A stretch of 64,000 bases of DNA from Komarekiella delphini-convector SJRDD-AB1 (GTDB lineage: Bacteria > Cyanobacteriota > Cyanobacteriia > Cyanobacteriales > Nostocaceae), in the NCBI RefSeq assembly GCF_014831675.1, contig NZ_VJXY01000001.1, positions 241,324 through 305,323 on the forward strand, written 5' to 3'. Position numbers and translations under genes: made by a program. Positions 9,637-18,400 of the stretch are shown one piece after another. Each line of letters starts with the position of its first letter. Position 1 is the stretch's first letter. The notes under the pieces were generated by a model. It was given only the letters and a program-made list of their open reading frames with translations. It was not told where the DNA came from and did not search any database.

Positions 9637-10079
9637 TAGTTAGTTAACAGTATTGAGTCAAGTTGAAATTAAGAATTATGTAAATTATGCACGTTTATTT
9701 AACATTAATAATTCCTTTCTTCATTTTGCTATTTCGCCAAAAGGAGGCTTTATTAAATTGATCCCATCTAATAATTTAGTATTTTCAGCTACAAAATATG
9801 CAATTTTGTAGGTTTTGCTACAAAATTTTCCAGAAAGTTATGATCCCCAAGATAGATGAAGTTAGTAAGCGATCAGCTGTAATTTAGAAGTGTAGTTGAG
9901 TACTGCTCACAAGTCTAAATTTGTCGGTGGCGAATTTGCGGTACGGTTAACCAATATTGTGCTTTTAGCAGTCAATTAGGTTAATTTAAATGTCGGAAGA
10001 GTAAGTACAAATGCTCTGCCTCATAAAATGTAATTCATTACTATTGAGGACAACTTCACCGACTGAATCAAAACAACTT
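9637..10079. other. Intergenic with a short inverted repeat
   Basis: No gene is supported. A hairpin CTACAAAAT/ATTTTGTAG lies at 9789-9811, and another CTACAAAAT follows at 9818. The rest is AT-rich leader for the glycosyltransferase gene. Confidence 0.45.
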
Positions 10080-11150
10080 ATGAAAATCGCTCAAGTTGCC
10101 CCCTTATGGGAAAGAGTTCCACCTCCTAGTTATGGAGGAATTGAATTGGTAGTGAGTCGCTTAACAGATGAACTAGTTCGTCGTGGTCATGAAGTAACTT
10201 TATTTGCCTCTGGCGATTCTCACACATTGGCTCATTTAGAAACAGTTTGTCCGCGTGCATTGCGCTTAGACCCCAGTGTCAAAGAGCATGACGTGTACGA
10301 AATGCTAGAACTAAGTCAAGTTTACCAACACGCTGCGGAATTCGATATTATCCATTCTCATGTAGGGATTTCGGCACTACCTTTAGCGAGTTTAGTAACA
10401 ACAACCCCGACCGTGCATACCCTGCATGGTAATTTTACTAAGGATAACCGTAACGCTTTTAGCTACTATCAAAAACAACCATACGTCAGCATTAGTAACG
10501 CGCAGCGCCAACTTAATCTCAACTATGTTGCCACGGTTCATAACGGGATCGAACTCGAAGATTACAAGTTTGTAGCCGCAGCGCAAGAACCACCGTATTT
10601 AGCATTTTTGGGACGCTTTTCACCAGAAAAGGGCCCACAACATGCGATCGCTATTGCTAAGCAGACTGGTTGGCGCTTGAAGATGGCAGGAAAAGTTGAT
10701 GTAGTAGACTCTAAGTTTTTTGAACAAGAGATTGCCCCCCATATTGATGGTCAGCAAATTGAATATTTAGGCGAAATCAACCACGCCGAAAAAACTGAAC
10801 TTCTGGGCAATGCTGCAATAACTCTTTTCCCAATTACTTGGCAAGAACCTTTTGGTTTAGTTATGACTGAATCAATGGCAACTGGCACACCAGTGATTGC
10901 CATGAATTTAGGTTCTGTGTCAGAAGTGATTGCTCACGGTAAAACAGGTTTTGTCTGCCAAAGCTATGAAGAAATGGCGGCAATGATTCCACTAGCTTTG
11001 AAATTAAATCGCCAGACCTGTCGAGAATACGTAGAAAGCAATTTTAGCGTTAGCCAAATGGTTAACGGTTATGAAGCTGTTTACAGACAAATTATCAAAG
11101 ACCGCATAAAATCGAATGGCCGCATTCACGCAGCTAAAATCCAGTTTTAA
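10080..11150 (+). CDS. Glycosyltransferase family 4
   Basis: This 356-aa GT-B enzyme transfers a sugar from an activated donor. The N-terminal domain has the acceptor-side loop SYGGIE (about residues 17-22). The C-terminal donor-binding domain has the signature EPFGLVMTESMATGTPVIA, with the two conserved Glu of the E-x7-E motif. I start it at the ATG at 10080 because MKIAQVAPLWERVPP is the usual N-terminus of this cyanobacterial group; an in-frame ATG at 10011 would add 23 unrelated residues. Substrate and pathway cannot be told from sequence; glycolipid or exopolysaccharide work is likely. It is followed by a small zinc-ribbon gene. Confidence 0.88.
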   Translation: MKIAQVAPLWERVPPPSYGGIELVVSRLTDELVRRGHEVTLFASGDSHTLAHLETVCPRALRLDPSVKEHDVYEMLELSQVYQHAAEFDIIHSHVGISALPLASLVTTTPTVHTLHGNFTKDNRNAFSYYQKQPYVSISNAQRQLNLNYVATVHNGIELEDYKFVAAAQEPPYLAFLGRFSPEKGPQHAIAIAKQTGWRLKMAGKVDVVDSKFFEQEIAPHIDGQQIEYLGEINHAEKTELLGNAAITLFPITWQEPFGLVMTESMATGTPVIAMNLGSVSEVIAHGKTGFVCQSYEEMAAMIPLALKLNRQTCREYVESNFSVSQMVNGYEAVYRQIIKDRIKSNGRIHAAKIQF

Positions 11151-11202
11151 TCAACAACTTTTTTATCCATCTAAAACAACTTTTTTAAGGAGGACATTTG
11201 GT

Positions 11203-11397
11203 ATGAGTATGAGAGCCAACACCTGCCCATGTTGCGGTGGTTCCCTCCTGCGTCATGTTCGTCATGGTGAGCTGTATTGGTTTTGTCAATCGTGCCGACA
11301 AGAAGTACCGCTGTTAACTGTAACTCGTTTACCTAATCCTACTAATGTGGAAACCCGAAACACGGGAGTACTTCCCCAACCTGCTGTCAGTTCATAG
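11203..11397 (+). CDS. Small zinc-ribbon protein (64 aa)
   Basis: Two cysteine pairs, CPCCGG and CQSC, are separated by about 17 residues and form a zinc ribbon; the tail is short and Pro/Asn-rich. The start is decided by a strong Shine-Dalgarno, AAGGAGG, 10-16 bases upstream of the ATG at 11203, unusual for this genome. Earlier in-frame starts would overlap the glycosyltransferase. Function is unknown; such ribbons usually bind nucleic acid or serve as adaptors. It may be co-transcribed with the glycosyltransferase, 52 bp upstream. Confidence 0.75.
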   Translation: MSMRANTCPCCGGSLLRHVRHGELYWFCQSCRQEVPLLTVTRLPNPTNVETRNTGVLPQPAVSS

Positions 11398-11528
11398 AAT
11401 TTCAAATTTGTAGGATAAATGACAGGCTAATTTAGCTACTTTTGAAAATTCAAGACTGATTTAGTTTTAACCTATCAATTAGCTCCAACTGGTAAAATCA
11501 GGTATAGCTAATTGGTGGGTTAAAAACT

Positions 11529-12551
11529 TTGTTAGCAGCGCTGCTTTATGGGCAAGAAGATTTACGTCTAGAAGAAGTTGTTGACCCTACTCCGGCGACT
11601 GGCGAAGTGGTAATTCAAGTAGGAGTAGCAACAACCTGTGGCACAGATTTGAAAGTCTGGCGTCGTGGTGGTCATGCGAAGATGCTAAAACTGCCGACGC
11701 TATTTGGTCATGAAGCTGCTGGAAAAATTGTAGCAGTAGGCGCTGGTGTCACGAGTTGGCAAGTAGGCGATCGCGTTGTTGCTAATAATTCTGCTCCTTG
11801 CATGGAGTGCTTTTTTTGTCAACATCAAGAGTATTCGTTGTGTCCGAATTTGACATGGAATAATGGGACTTTTGCCGAATATTTGAAAATTCCTGCACCG
11901 ATAGTGCAGCATAATTTGTTAAAGGTTCCCGATGAATTGCCTTGGGAATTAGCAGCTATGACTGAACCTTTAGCTTGTGTGTTGCATGGGGTAGCGCGTT
12001 CTAACATCAAAGCCAAAGATAGAGTAGTTGTCTTGGGAGATGGGGCGATCGGGCTGATGTTTGTAGCGGCGTTGAGTGGGAAAGCTGAAGTTTTACTGTG
12101 GGGAGGTAATGACCACAGGTTAGAAATTGGTAAGAAGTTAGGTGCAGCCCAGACCTTTAATTATCATCAAATCTCGGATATTCCTAGTGTAGTAAAAGAC
12201 CTCACACAAGGATGGGGTGCAGATGTGGTGATTGAAGCAACTGGAGTACCAAGTGTTTGGGAAACTGCGATCGCCTGCGCCCGTCCCGGTGCAACTGTGA
12301 ATTTATTCGGTGGATGTCCACGAGATACCACGATTACCGTCAACACAGAGCAGCTACACTACAGTGAACTGACGCTAAAAGGGGTATTTCACAACACACC
12401 AGAGTATGTGCGGGAGGCGCTTGCACTTATAGCTAGTTGCAAAATACCCTTTGAATTACTCATCAGTGAACAACGCCCATTAAAGGATTTAGAACAGGTG
12501 TTTTGTGAAATGAAGGCGCGTAAGGTAATCAAGGTAGCGATGATTCCTTAA
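11529..12551 (+). CDS. Zinc-dependent alcohol dehydrogenase family (threonine/sorbitol dehydrogenase-like)
   Basis: This 340-aa medium-chain dehydrogenase has catalytic-zinc ligands Cys37 and His61-Glu62 (GHEAAG). Its structural-zinc site is a Cys quartet at 91, 94, 97 and 105. A Rossmann fold starts near VVVLGDGAIGLM (about 167). The family oxidises secondary alcohols, polyols or L-threonine with NAD(P); the substrate here is not evident. The only start that fits the conserved N-terminus (LAALLYG) is a TTG at 11529, nine bases after GGTGGG. No ATG is available upstream in frame. Confidence 0.88.
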   Translation: MLAALLYGQEDLRLEEVVDPTPATGEVVIQVGVATTCGTDLKVWRRGGHAKMLKLPTLFGHEAAGKIVAVGAGVTSWQVGDRVVANNSAPCMECFFCQHQEYSLCPNLTWNNGTFAEYLKIPAPIVQHNLLKVPDELPWELAAMTEPLACVLHGVARSNIKAKDRVVVLGDGAIGLMFVAALSGKAEVLLWGGNDHRLEIGKKLGAAQTFNYHQISDIPSVVKDLTQGWGADVVIEATGVPSVWETAIACARPGATVNLFGGCPRDTTITVNTEQLHYSELTLKGVFHNTPEYVREALALIASCKIPFELLISEQRPLKDLEQVFCEMKARKVIKVAMIP

Positions 12552-12585
12552 ATCGTATTAGTTACAGTGTGAGGAAGAAGACAAG

Positions 12586-12858
12586 ATGTTATTTGTGGTG
12601 GTCGAGCGATTTAAGAATGGCAAGGCTAAAGAGATATACCGCCGATTTCAAGAGAAAGGGCGCATGATGCCTGAAGGTTTGAAGTATTTAGATAGCTGGG
12701 TTGAAGTCAATTTTGATCGTTGCTTTCAACTGATGGAATGTGACGATCTACGTTTATTTCAGGAGTGGATATTCCACTGGCAGGATCTTGTTGAATTCGA
12801 GATAATTCCTGTCGTTTCGTCGAAAGATACAGCAGAGGTAGTTACTAAGATGCTTTAG
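12586..12858 (+). CDS. DUF3303 family protein
   Basis: This 90-aa protein fits DUF3303: an N-terminal MLFVVVERF strand, the conserved G(R)MMPEGL, then SWVEVNFDRCFQLMECDD and a final WxDLVEFEIIPV. It looks like a single small alpha/beta (ferredoxin-like dimeric) domain. The biochemical role is unknown. It lies 34 bp after the dehydrogenase stop with an AGGAAG ribosome-binding site, so the two are probably co-transcribed. Confidence 0.8.
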   Translation: MLFVVVERFKNGKAKEIYRRFQEKGRMMPEGLKYLDSWVEVNFDRCFQLMECDDLRLFQEWIFHWQDLVEFEIIPVVSSKDTAEVVTKML

Positions 12859-13081
12859 CACCAGACAGATACATAAATTAGCCCAGCCTCCGACTAGGAA
12901 TGCCTATTAAGAGGGCTGCTGCCTCCCTGATTAAGCTAATGAGCATTTAAGTTGTATAAAAGCAGGGCTGGAGCCGCTTACTACAAGCGAATCATTCTGG
13001 AAAAATGAATGACGATGCTAGAGCAACCTGTTGCTACTACAATGACTAGATATAGCACCACAGACTTTAGGCTAAAGCACT

Positions 13082-13342
13082 ATGACTCCTCAAGTCATTA
13101 CCCCAGTATTAATGATTGAACCCTCGTCATGGCTACGCTCTGGCATCACCATCGAGAAAGTTGATAATGTTAACCTTGCTAAGTTCACAGATGAGTTACA
13201 TGCTCGTCTAGAGGAATTGCTTGAGAAAAGAAAAGCTGGATTGCTGACTCCTGAAGAAGAAGCCGAATATGCTGGAATTGCTGAACTGGAGCGTATCCTG
13301 ACTTTTGTTAACGCTAAACTGATTGCTAGTCGTGGGTGTTAA
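13082..13342 (+). CDS. Small helical protein paired with an HNH nuclease
   Basis: I do not recognise a family for this 86-aa protein. The N-terminal 25 residues look beta-like; the C-terminal 55 are strongly helical and charged (LHARLEELLEKRKAGLLTPEEEAEYAGIAELERI). It ends 11-20 bp inside the start region of the HNH endonuclease, so the pair is translationally coupled. The arrangement resembles an antitoxin- or adaptor-nuclease couple, which is inference only. Confidence 0.65.
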   Translation: MTPQVITPVLMIEPSSWLRSGITIEKVDNVNLAKFTDELHARLEELLEKRKAGLLTPEEEAEYAGIAELERILTFVNAKLIASRGC

Positions 13343-13778
13343 AGATAGCACTCGGCAGTTTGTGCGTGAAAGAGCTAAATATCTGTGCGAATATTGCCAC
13401 TCTCCAGAACGTTCCAGTTCAGATCGCTTCACAATCGATCATCTTATTCCCCAATCATTAGGTGGCTCAGATGAAGATGACAACTTAGCTCTAGCTTGTC
13501 GTCGCTGTAATGAGCGTCGTTATAACTTCACAACTGGCGTTGATGCTCAAACTCAGCAAGAAGTCGCGCTATTCAATCCTCGTCAGCAAGCGTGGGTAGA
13601 TCACTTCATTTGGACAGGTGATGGACTAAAGATCATTGGCAAAAGTCCTACAGGTAGAGCAACTTGTCATCGACTAGATATTAATGATGAATTTCACAAC
13701 CAAGGATTTATCCAAGAATCTAGGCAGTTATGGATACAAGGAGGCTGGCATCCACCTGTAGACGATCCTCGTCTTTGA
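13332..13778 (+). CDS. HNH endonuclease
   Basis: This protein of about 148 aa has a zinc-finger HNH/McrA fold: CEYC, then IDHLIPQSLGG (catalytic His), then NLALACRRCNERR. The C-terminal half (DAQTQQEVALFNPRQQAWVDHF) is the usual tail of cyanobacterial single-domain HNH proteins. The start is uncertain: GTG at 13332 and TTG at 13323 both overlap the 3' end of the upstream gene. These enzymes nick or cut DNA; a role in restriction, repair or element homing cannot be chosen from sequence. Confidence 0.85.
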   Translation: MGVKDSTRQFVRERAKYLCEYCHSPERSSSDRFTIDHLIPQSLGGSDEDDNLALACRRCNERRYNFTTGVDAQTQQEVALFNPRQQAWVDHFIWTGDGLKIIGKSPTGRATCHRLDINDEFHNQGFIQESRQLWIQGGWHPPVDDPRL

Positions 13779-13840
13779 CGCTTGAAATAATCTTGCTGAA
13801 AAACGGGAAAACTATGGTTACTCTCTAACGGGGAATTTCC

Positions 13841-14473
13841 ATGAAAGTCCTGAACAGAAAAATGCTCAGAAAATCTCTGCTTAACTTTTTGATTTTGCCT
13901 TTTTCTTTAGTGCCCTGGCTGTGGGTAGGAACGCTTGTAGATTCCAAAGCTAATGCTTTACCAGGTCAAAGTACAGAAGAAGTAAGTACCTGGATTAAAG
14001 CACATCCTACACTTCGCCCCGGTGTTGGTGAACGATTATTTGTCCAAAAAAGTGACACAGCAGCCCAACGATTCACTTTTCTAGCATCGGTATTGCCTCC
14101 CGGTAAAGTGGCATTTACCCAAGACCGTGGCAGAATTCGCACTGAGCGCATAACTATGTATGATGCCATTAACGGCATGTCAGTTGCGCGTCTCCAAGAA
14201 TCCTTACGGGTAATTTATAGTTTGGATGTTTATCAAGACTACGATCGCGCTCAAGTCGTGTACCAATATCCCAACCAGAGTACAATTAACTCGGCGCGTC
14301 ATGCCAAAACTCCCATCAGAGAAGCTTTACAGGGAGAATTGCGAGTAGGCGATCGCTACGTCTACTGGGTGGAAGTTGCCCAACCCAAAGCAGGAAAAGC
14401 TTTCACTGGTCAGATGACGATTTTACTCAAAACTGATTTAGACAAGTTGGAAGCAGAACTGCGAACTCGTTAA
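13841..14473 (+). CDS. Exported conserved cyanobacterial protein of unknown function
   Basis: This 210-aa protein starts with a basic stretch and a hydrophobic core (about residues 12-33), then a possible cleavage after ANA near 39, so it is probably periplasmic or membrane-anchored. The mature part has no Cys and no recognisable catalytic motif. A GGGGAA stretch precedes the ATG. It is convergent with the next gene. The function is unknown to me. Confidence 0.7.
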   Translation: MKVLNRKMLRKSLLNFLILPFSLVPWLWVGTLVDSKANALPGQSTEEVSTWIKAHPTLRPGVGERLFVQKSDTAAQRFTFLASVLPPGKVAFTQDRGRIRTERITMYDAINGMSVARLQESLRVIYSLDVYQDYDRAQVVYQYPNQSTINSARHAKTPIREALQGELRVGDRYVYWVEVAQPKAGKAFTGQMTILLKTDLDKLEAELRTR

Positions 14474-14533
14474 CAGGACAAAAGATGAAGGATGAAAGCT
14501 GATAAAAGTTTGAAATTTCATCTTTCATACTTC

Positions 14534-14902
14534 CTACAGCCTCCCCAACCCCACAGTAGCAAGGGTTTGCCACGTACCAGAAAAGATACTTTCAGATGCT
14601 AAGGAAATTCTTAGCAAGTCTTCCTTTAACAGTGGCGGCCATTCAATCCCCGCTTTGCGACCTGCGGCAAATAGCTGTTGAGCCTTAATACCCAACTGAT
14701 AAAGAGCCAAAGCCAGTTCTCGGTCTAGACTGGGGGCATCTTTGAGGGCTTCAAATACCACTTTTAATGCCAACAAAATCGAGGTGATCTGACCGGGTAC
14801 TGGGGGTTTTCCCTGCTTCATACGCGTTAACAGGGCATCTGGGTTTTCCTCAGTTGCGATTGTTTGGTCGATGAGGATTTTGCGAGCTGTTTCGTAGTTC
14901 AT
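14534..14902 (-). CDS. Conserved cyanobacterial helical protein (122 aa)
   Basis: The sequence is all-alpha by composition, with the segments NPDALLTRMKQGKPPVPGQITSI and SLDRELALALYQLG. I have seen close relatives carrying an unsupported biotin-pathway name, but no P-loop or other dethiobiotin synthetase motif is present. I therefore leave it unnamed. It has its own ATG and reads toward the exported protein gene. Confidence 0.65.
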   Translation of the reverse strand: MNYETARKILIDQTIATEENPDALLTRMKQGKPPVPGQITSILLALKVVFEALKDAPSLDRELALALYQLGIKAQQLFAAGRKAGIEWPPLLKEDLLRISLASESIFSGTWQTLATVGLGRL

Positions 14903-15055
14903 TACTCAAGCGTAACCCAGATTATGGCACATAGGGATGCCGTTGACTGTTACTATTATGTCCGACATGGATTCTGGTAAAAACGCTACATCATCATAGC
15001 TCTTATTTTCAAGGCGATCGCTCCTATTCAGATTGCTAAAAAGTTTCTCAACCAC

Positions 15056-15256
15056 CTATGCAAGTAAACTTACCTTTTTCCCATGTTCAGGCAAAGGAGC
15101 GATTAATAAAATCTCTCCTGGCCGATATTTAATGCGAGGCACAGTGCGATCGCCAAACTGCAAAAGCAGCTTTTGGTAATCTTGCCAGTTTCCCAAGAGT
15201 TTCAAGACAGCGCCAGGAGGCAAATCAATTCTTTCTGGTGTAATTAGGGTATCCAT
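15056..15256 (-). pseudogene. Truncated Uma2-family (DUF820) endonuclease fragment
   Basis: Only 66 codons remain. They match the start of a Uma2 protein: LPPG, WQDYQKLLLQFGDRTVPRIKY, then a strand and PLPEHG. Full-length members are about 190 aa and carry the PD-(D/E)XK-like catalytic residues later, all lost here. It sits 150 bp from the leader-distal end of the CRISPR array. It is most likely a decayed gene. Confidence 0.65.
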
Positions 15257-15371
15257 CTATTTTCGCCGCTATCTTACACTCTTGCATCCATAAAACTGAT
15301 TTTAGCGCCAAAGATTGTTTCAATACCTAATAGATATCTTTAGAAATTAAATATATGTTATCTAGAACCCT

Positions 15372-15402
15372 TGTAGAGACGTAGCAGTGCTACGTCTCTA
15401 CA
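15372..15402. terminator. Perfect 15-bp inverted repeat at the distal end of the array
   Basis: The arms TGTAGAGACGTAGCA (15372-15386) and TGCTACGTCTCTACA (15388-15402) are perfectly complementary around one base. It lies 7 bp beyond the last, degenerate repeat in the direction of array transcription, so it could stop the pre-crRNA. It has no T tract and belongs to a palindrome type common in Nostocales, so this role is inferred. Confidence 0.5.
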
Positions 15403-15409
15403 TTCATTT

Positions 15410-18400
15410 TTGGAGATGTTTAATAGGGATTTTGATTAATTGGAACTCTCGCTCTAATTTGAGAGATTAGCCCAGTAGTGTTTCAATCCCTAATAGGGAT
15501 TTTGATTAATTGGAACCTGGTTGTTTGAGCGCTTCTAGAGCGGCTACCAGTTTCAATCCCTAATAGGGATTTTGATTAATTGGAACGATGGCACTAGCAC
15601 ACTTAAACCACTAATTAATCCCGTTTCAATCCCTAATAGGGATTTTGATTAATTGGAACTCAAGTTAAAAAATGCAGCCGATGTAAAGAGATTAGTTTCA
15701 ATCCCTAATAGGGATTTTGATTAATTGGAACTTAGTACCAACAATCATGGTCATCAATACTGATTTCAAAGTTTCAATCCCTAATAGGGATTTTGATTAA
15801 TTGGAACTTTTAAGTTTTTCAATGATGCAGTTGAGCAATATAGTTTCAATCCCTAATAGGGATTTTGATTAATTGGAACTTTGCAACGTTCATTCGCCCC
15901 TCCAATCAGCAGCCCAGTTTCAATCCCTAATAGGGATTTTGATTAATTGGAACATTATTAGGAAGATTTGCGGAATTACCTGCTATTTTTGGTTTCAATC
16001 CCTAATAGGGATTTTGATTAATTGGAACATTAAAGCATCGAGCAACGGTATTTCATCAGAGGTTTCAATCCCTAATAGGGATTTTGATTAATTGGAACTT
16101 AAACCTGTTCTCAATTTTAGCAAAAAATACTACTAGTTTCAATCCCTAATAGGGATTTTGATTGATTGGAACGCTATGTGAGTAGTAATGTAATTTGATA
16201 TTTGATTAGTCAGTTTCAATCCCTAATAGGGATTTTGATTGATTGGAACTGGATCTGATTGCATTCCCATGATCAAAGATACGGGAGTTTCAATCCCTAA
16301 TAGGGATTTTGATTGATTGGAACTGCAACAGATGACATTTTTTAAAGAGATAGGTTACGAGTTTCAATCCCTAATAGGGATTTTGATTGATTGGAACTCT
16401 TTTCGCATTTCTCGATTGATTAAGTCAAAATCACCGCCGTTTCAATCCCTAATAGGGATTTTGATTGATTGGAACCCACTATCTACCACAGTTGTTACGC
16501 TGCTGTTTCGTTTCAATCCCTAATAGGGATTTTGATTGATTGGAACGAATATGATTAATCTTATTTATACAGATAAAGCTGTTTCAATCCCTAATAGGGA
16601 TTTTGATTGATTGGAACGGCTGATCCGTCTAACCTGGAATTGTTGGATATCGTTTCAATCCCTAATAGGGATTTTGATTGATTGGAACCAATGATTCGGT
16701 GGGCATCTCTGTGTTTGCCGCCAAAAGTTTCAATCCCTAATAGGGATTTTGATTGATTGGAACTTATATACATTTCTTCAGGATAATAAAAGCGCTATTC
16801 AAGTTTCAATCCCTAATAGGGATTTTGATTGATTGGAACTTTACGCCTACGCGCTTTCTATGTCATACAACGAAATGTCTGTTTCAATCCCTAATAGGGA
16901 TTTTGATTGATTGGAACTTTAAACATCTTGCAATATTAACCGTGGCAGTTTTATCAGGTTTCAATCCCTAATAGGGATTTTGATTGATTGGAACGGTTCC
17001 CAGTATTTAACATCATTTTTACCATTTTGGTTTCAATCCCTAATAGAGATTTTGATTGATTGGAACATTATTCTAGAATCTTCTAGAATAATATTACCAC
17101 GAGTTTCAATCCCTAATAGGGATTTTGATTGATTGGAACTCCATATATAACTATTTAGTTCTCTGCGAATCGCTGTTTCAATCCCTAATAGGGATTTTGA
17201 TTGATTGGAACCTTTTAAAGTAACTCCTATATATTTTGTGTTCTTTAGTTTCAATCCCTAATAGGGATTTTGATTGATTGGAACTTTAGTCTCGAAGTAG
17301 GTAAAAAGCGTACCGTTAGCGTTTCAATCCCTAATAGGGATTTTGATTGATTGGAACTGTACCAGTTTTATGTAGATCAGGAACAATCACTGAGGTTTCA
17401 ATCCCTAATAGGGATTTTGATTGATTGGAACATTTTATCCCAAGCAGTTGATAGTCTCATTGAGTCTGTTTCAATCCCTAATAGGGATTTTGATTGATTG
17501 GAACAATCATTAATTTTGCTGACTGGGACTCGAATGTTTCAATCCCTAATAGGGATTTTGATTGATTGGAACCCTAAATATGGATACACCAGCGTCAGTT
17601 GGTGGGTTTCAATCCCTAATAGGGATTTTGATTGATTGGAACTTTACTAAAGTGACCAGTATGCAACAACTCTACACGTTTCAATCCCTAATAGGGATTT
17701 TGATTGATTGGAACTCTGTGTAAGAAACACCTTCAATAACCATTAGAGCCCGTTTCAATCCCTAATAGGGATTTTGATTGATTGGAACATGGCTGGCAAC
17801 AGTTCCCCAGCACTGTGAACCAAGAGTTTCAATCCCTAATAGGGATTTTGATTGATTGGAACCTGCCTGCACAAGCTTTTACTTGTCCCACTCCTGGTTT
17901 CAATCCCTAATAGGGATTTTGATTGATTGGAACGATATCCACATGATTTGCGCTTTTCAATTTATCGGTTTCAATCCCTAATAGGGATTTTGATTGATTG
18001 GAACCTCGATCCATTTAAAGATGGGGCTAATGATATGGATGTTTCAATCCCTAATAGGGATTTTGATTGATTGGAACTGGCTCTGGCAAGTCTCTCTATC
18101 AACTTGAGATTGGTTTCAATCCCTAATAGGGATTTTGATTGATTGGAACCTTCTGGTGTTCAATCTCTCCGTAATTCTGCTAGAGTTTCAATCCCTAATA
18201 GGGATTTTGATTGATTGGAACTCGGAGTAGGTCAGCCCGGTCTTGGGCATCTGTCCGTTTCAATCCCTAATAGGGATTTTGATTGATTGGAACTCTAGCT
18301 CTGTTCGCGCTTGTAGTTCGGCGTATACGTTTCAATCCCTAATAGGGATTTTGATTGATTGGAACTTTGGTCAGTTTGGCTCTGGCAAGTCTCTCTATCG

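Noticed and set aside
14534..14902. Naming the 122-aa protein a dethiobiotin synthetase
   Set aside because: It has no P-loop and is about half the length of BioD; the name seems to be a propagated annotation.
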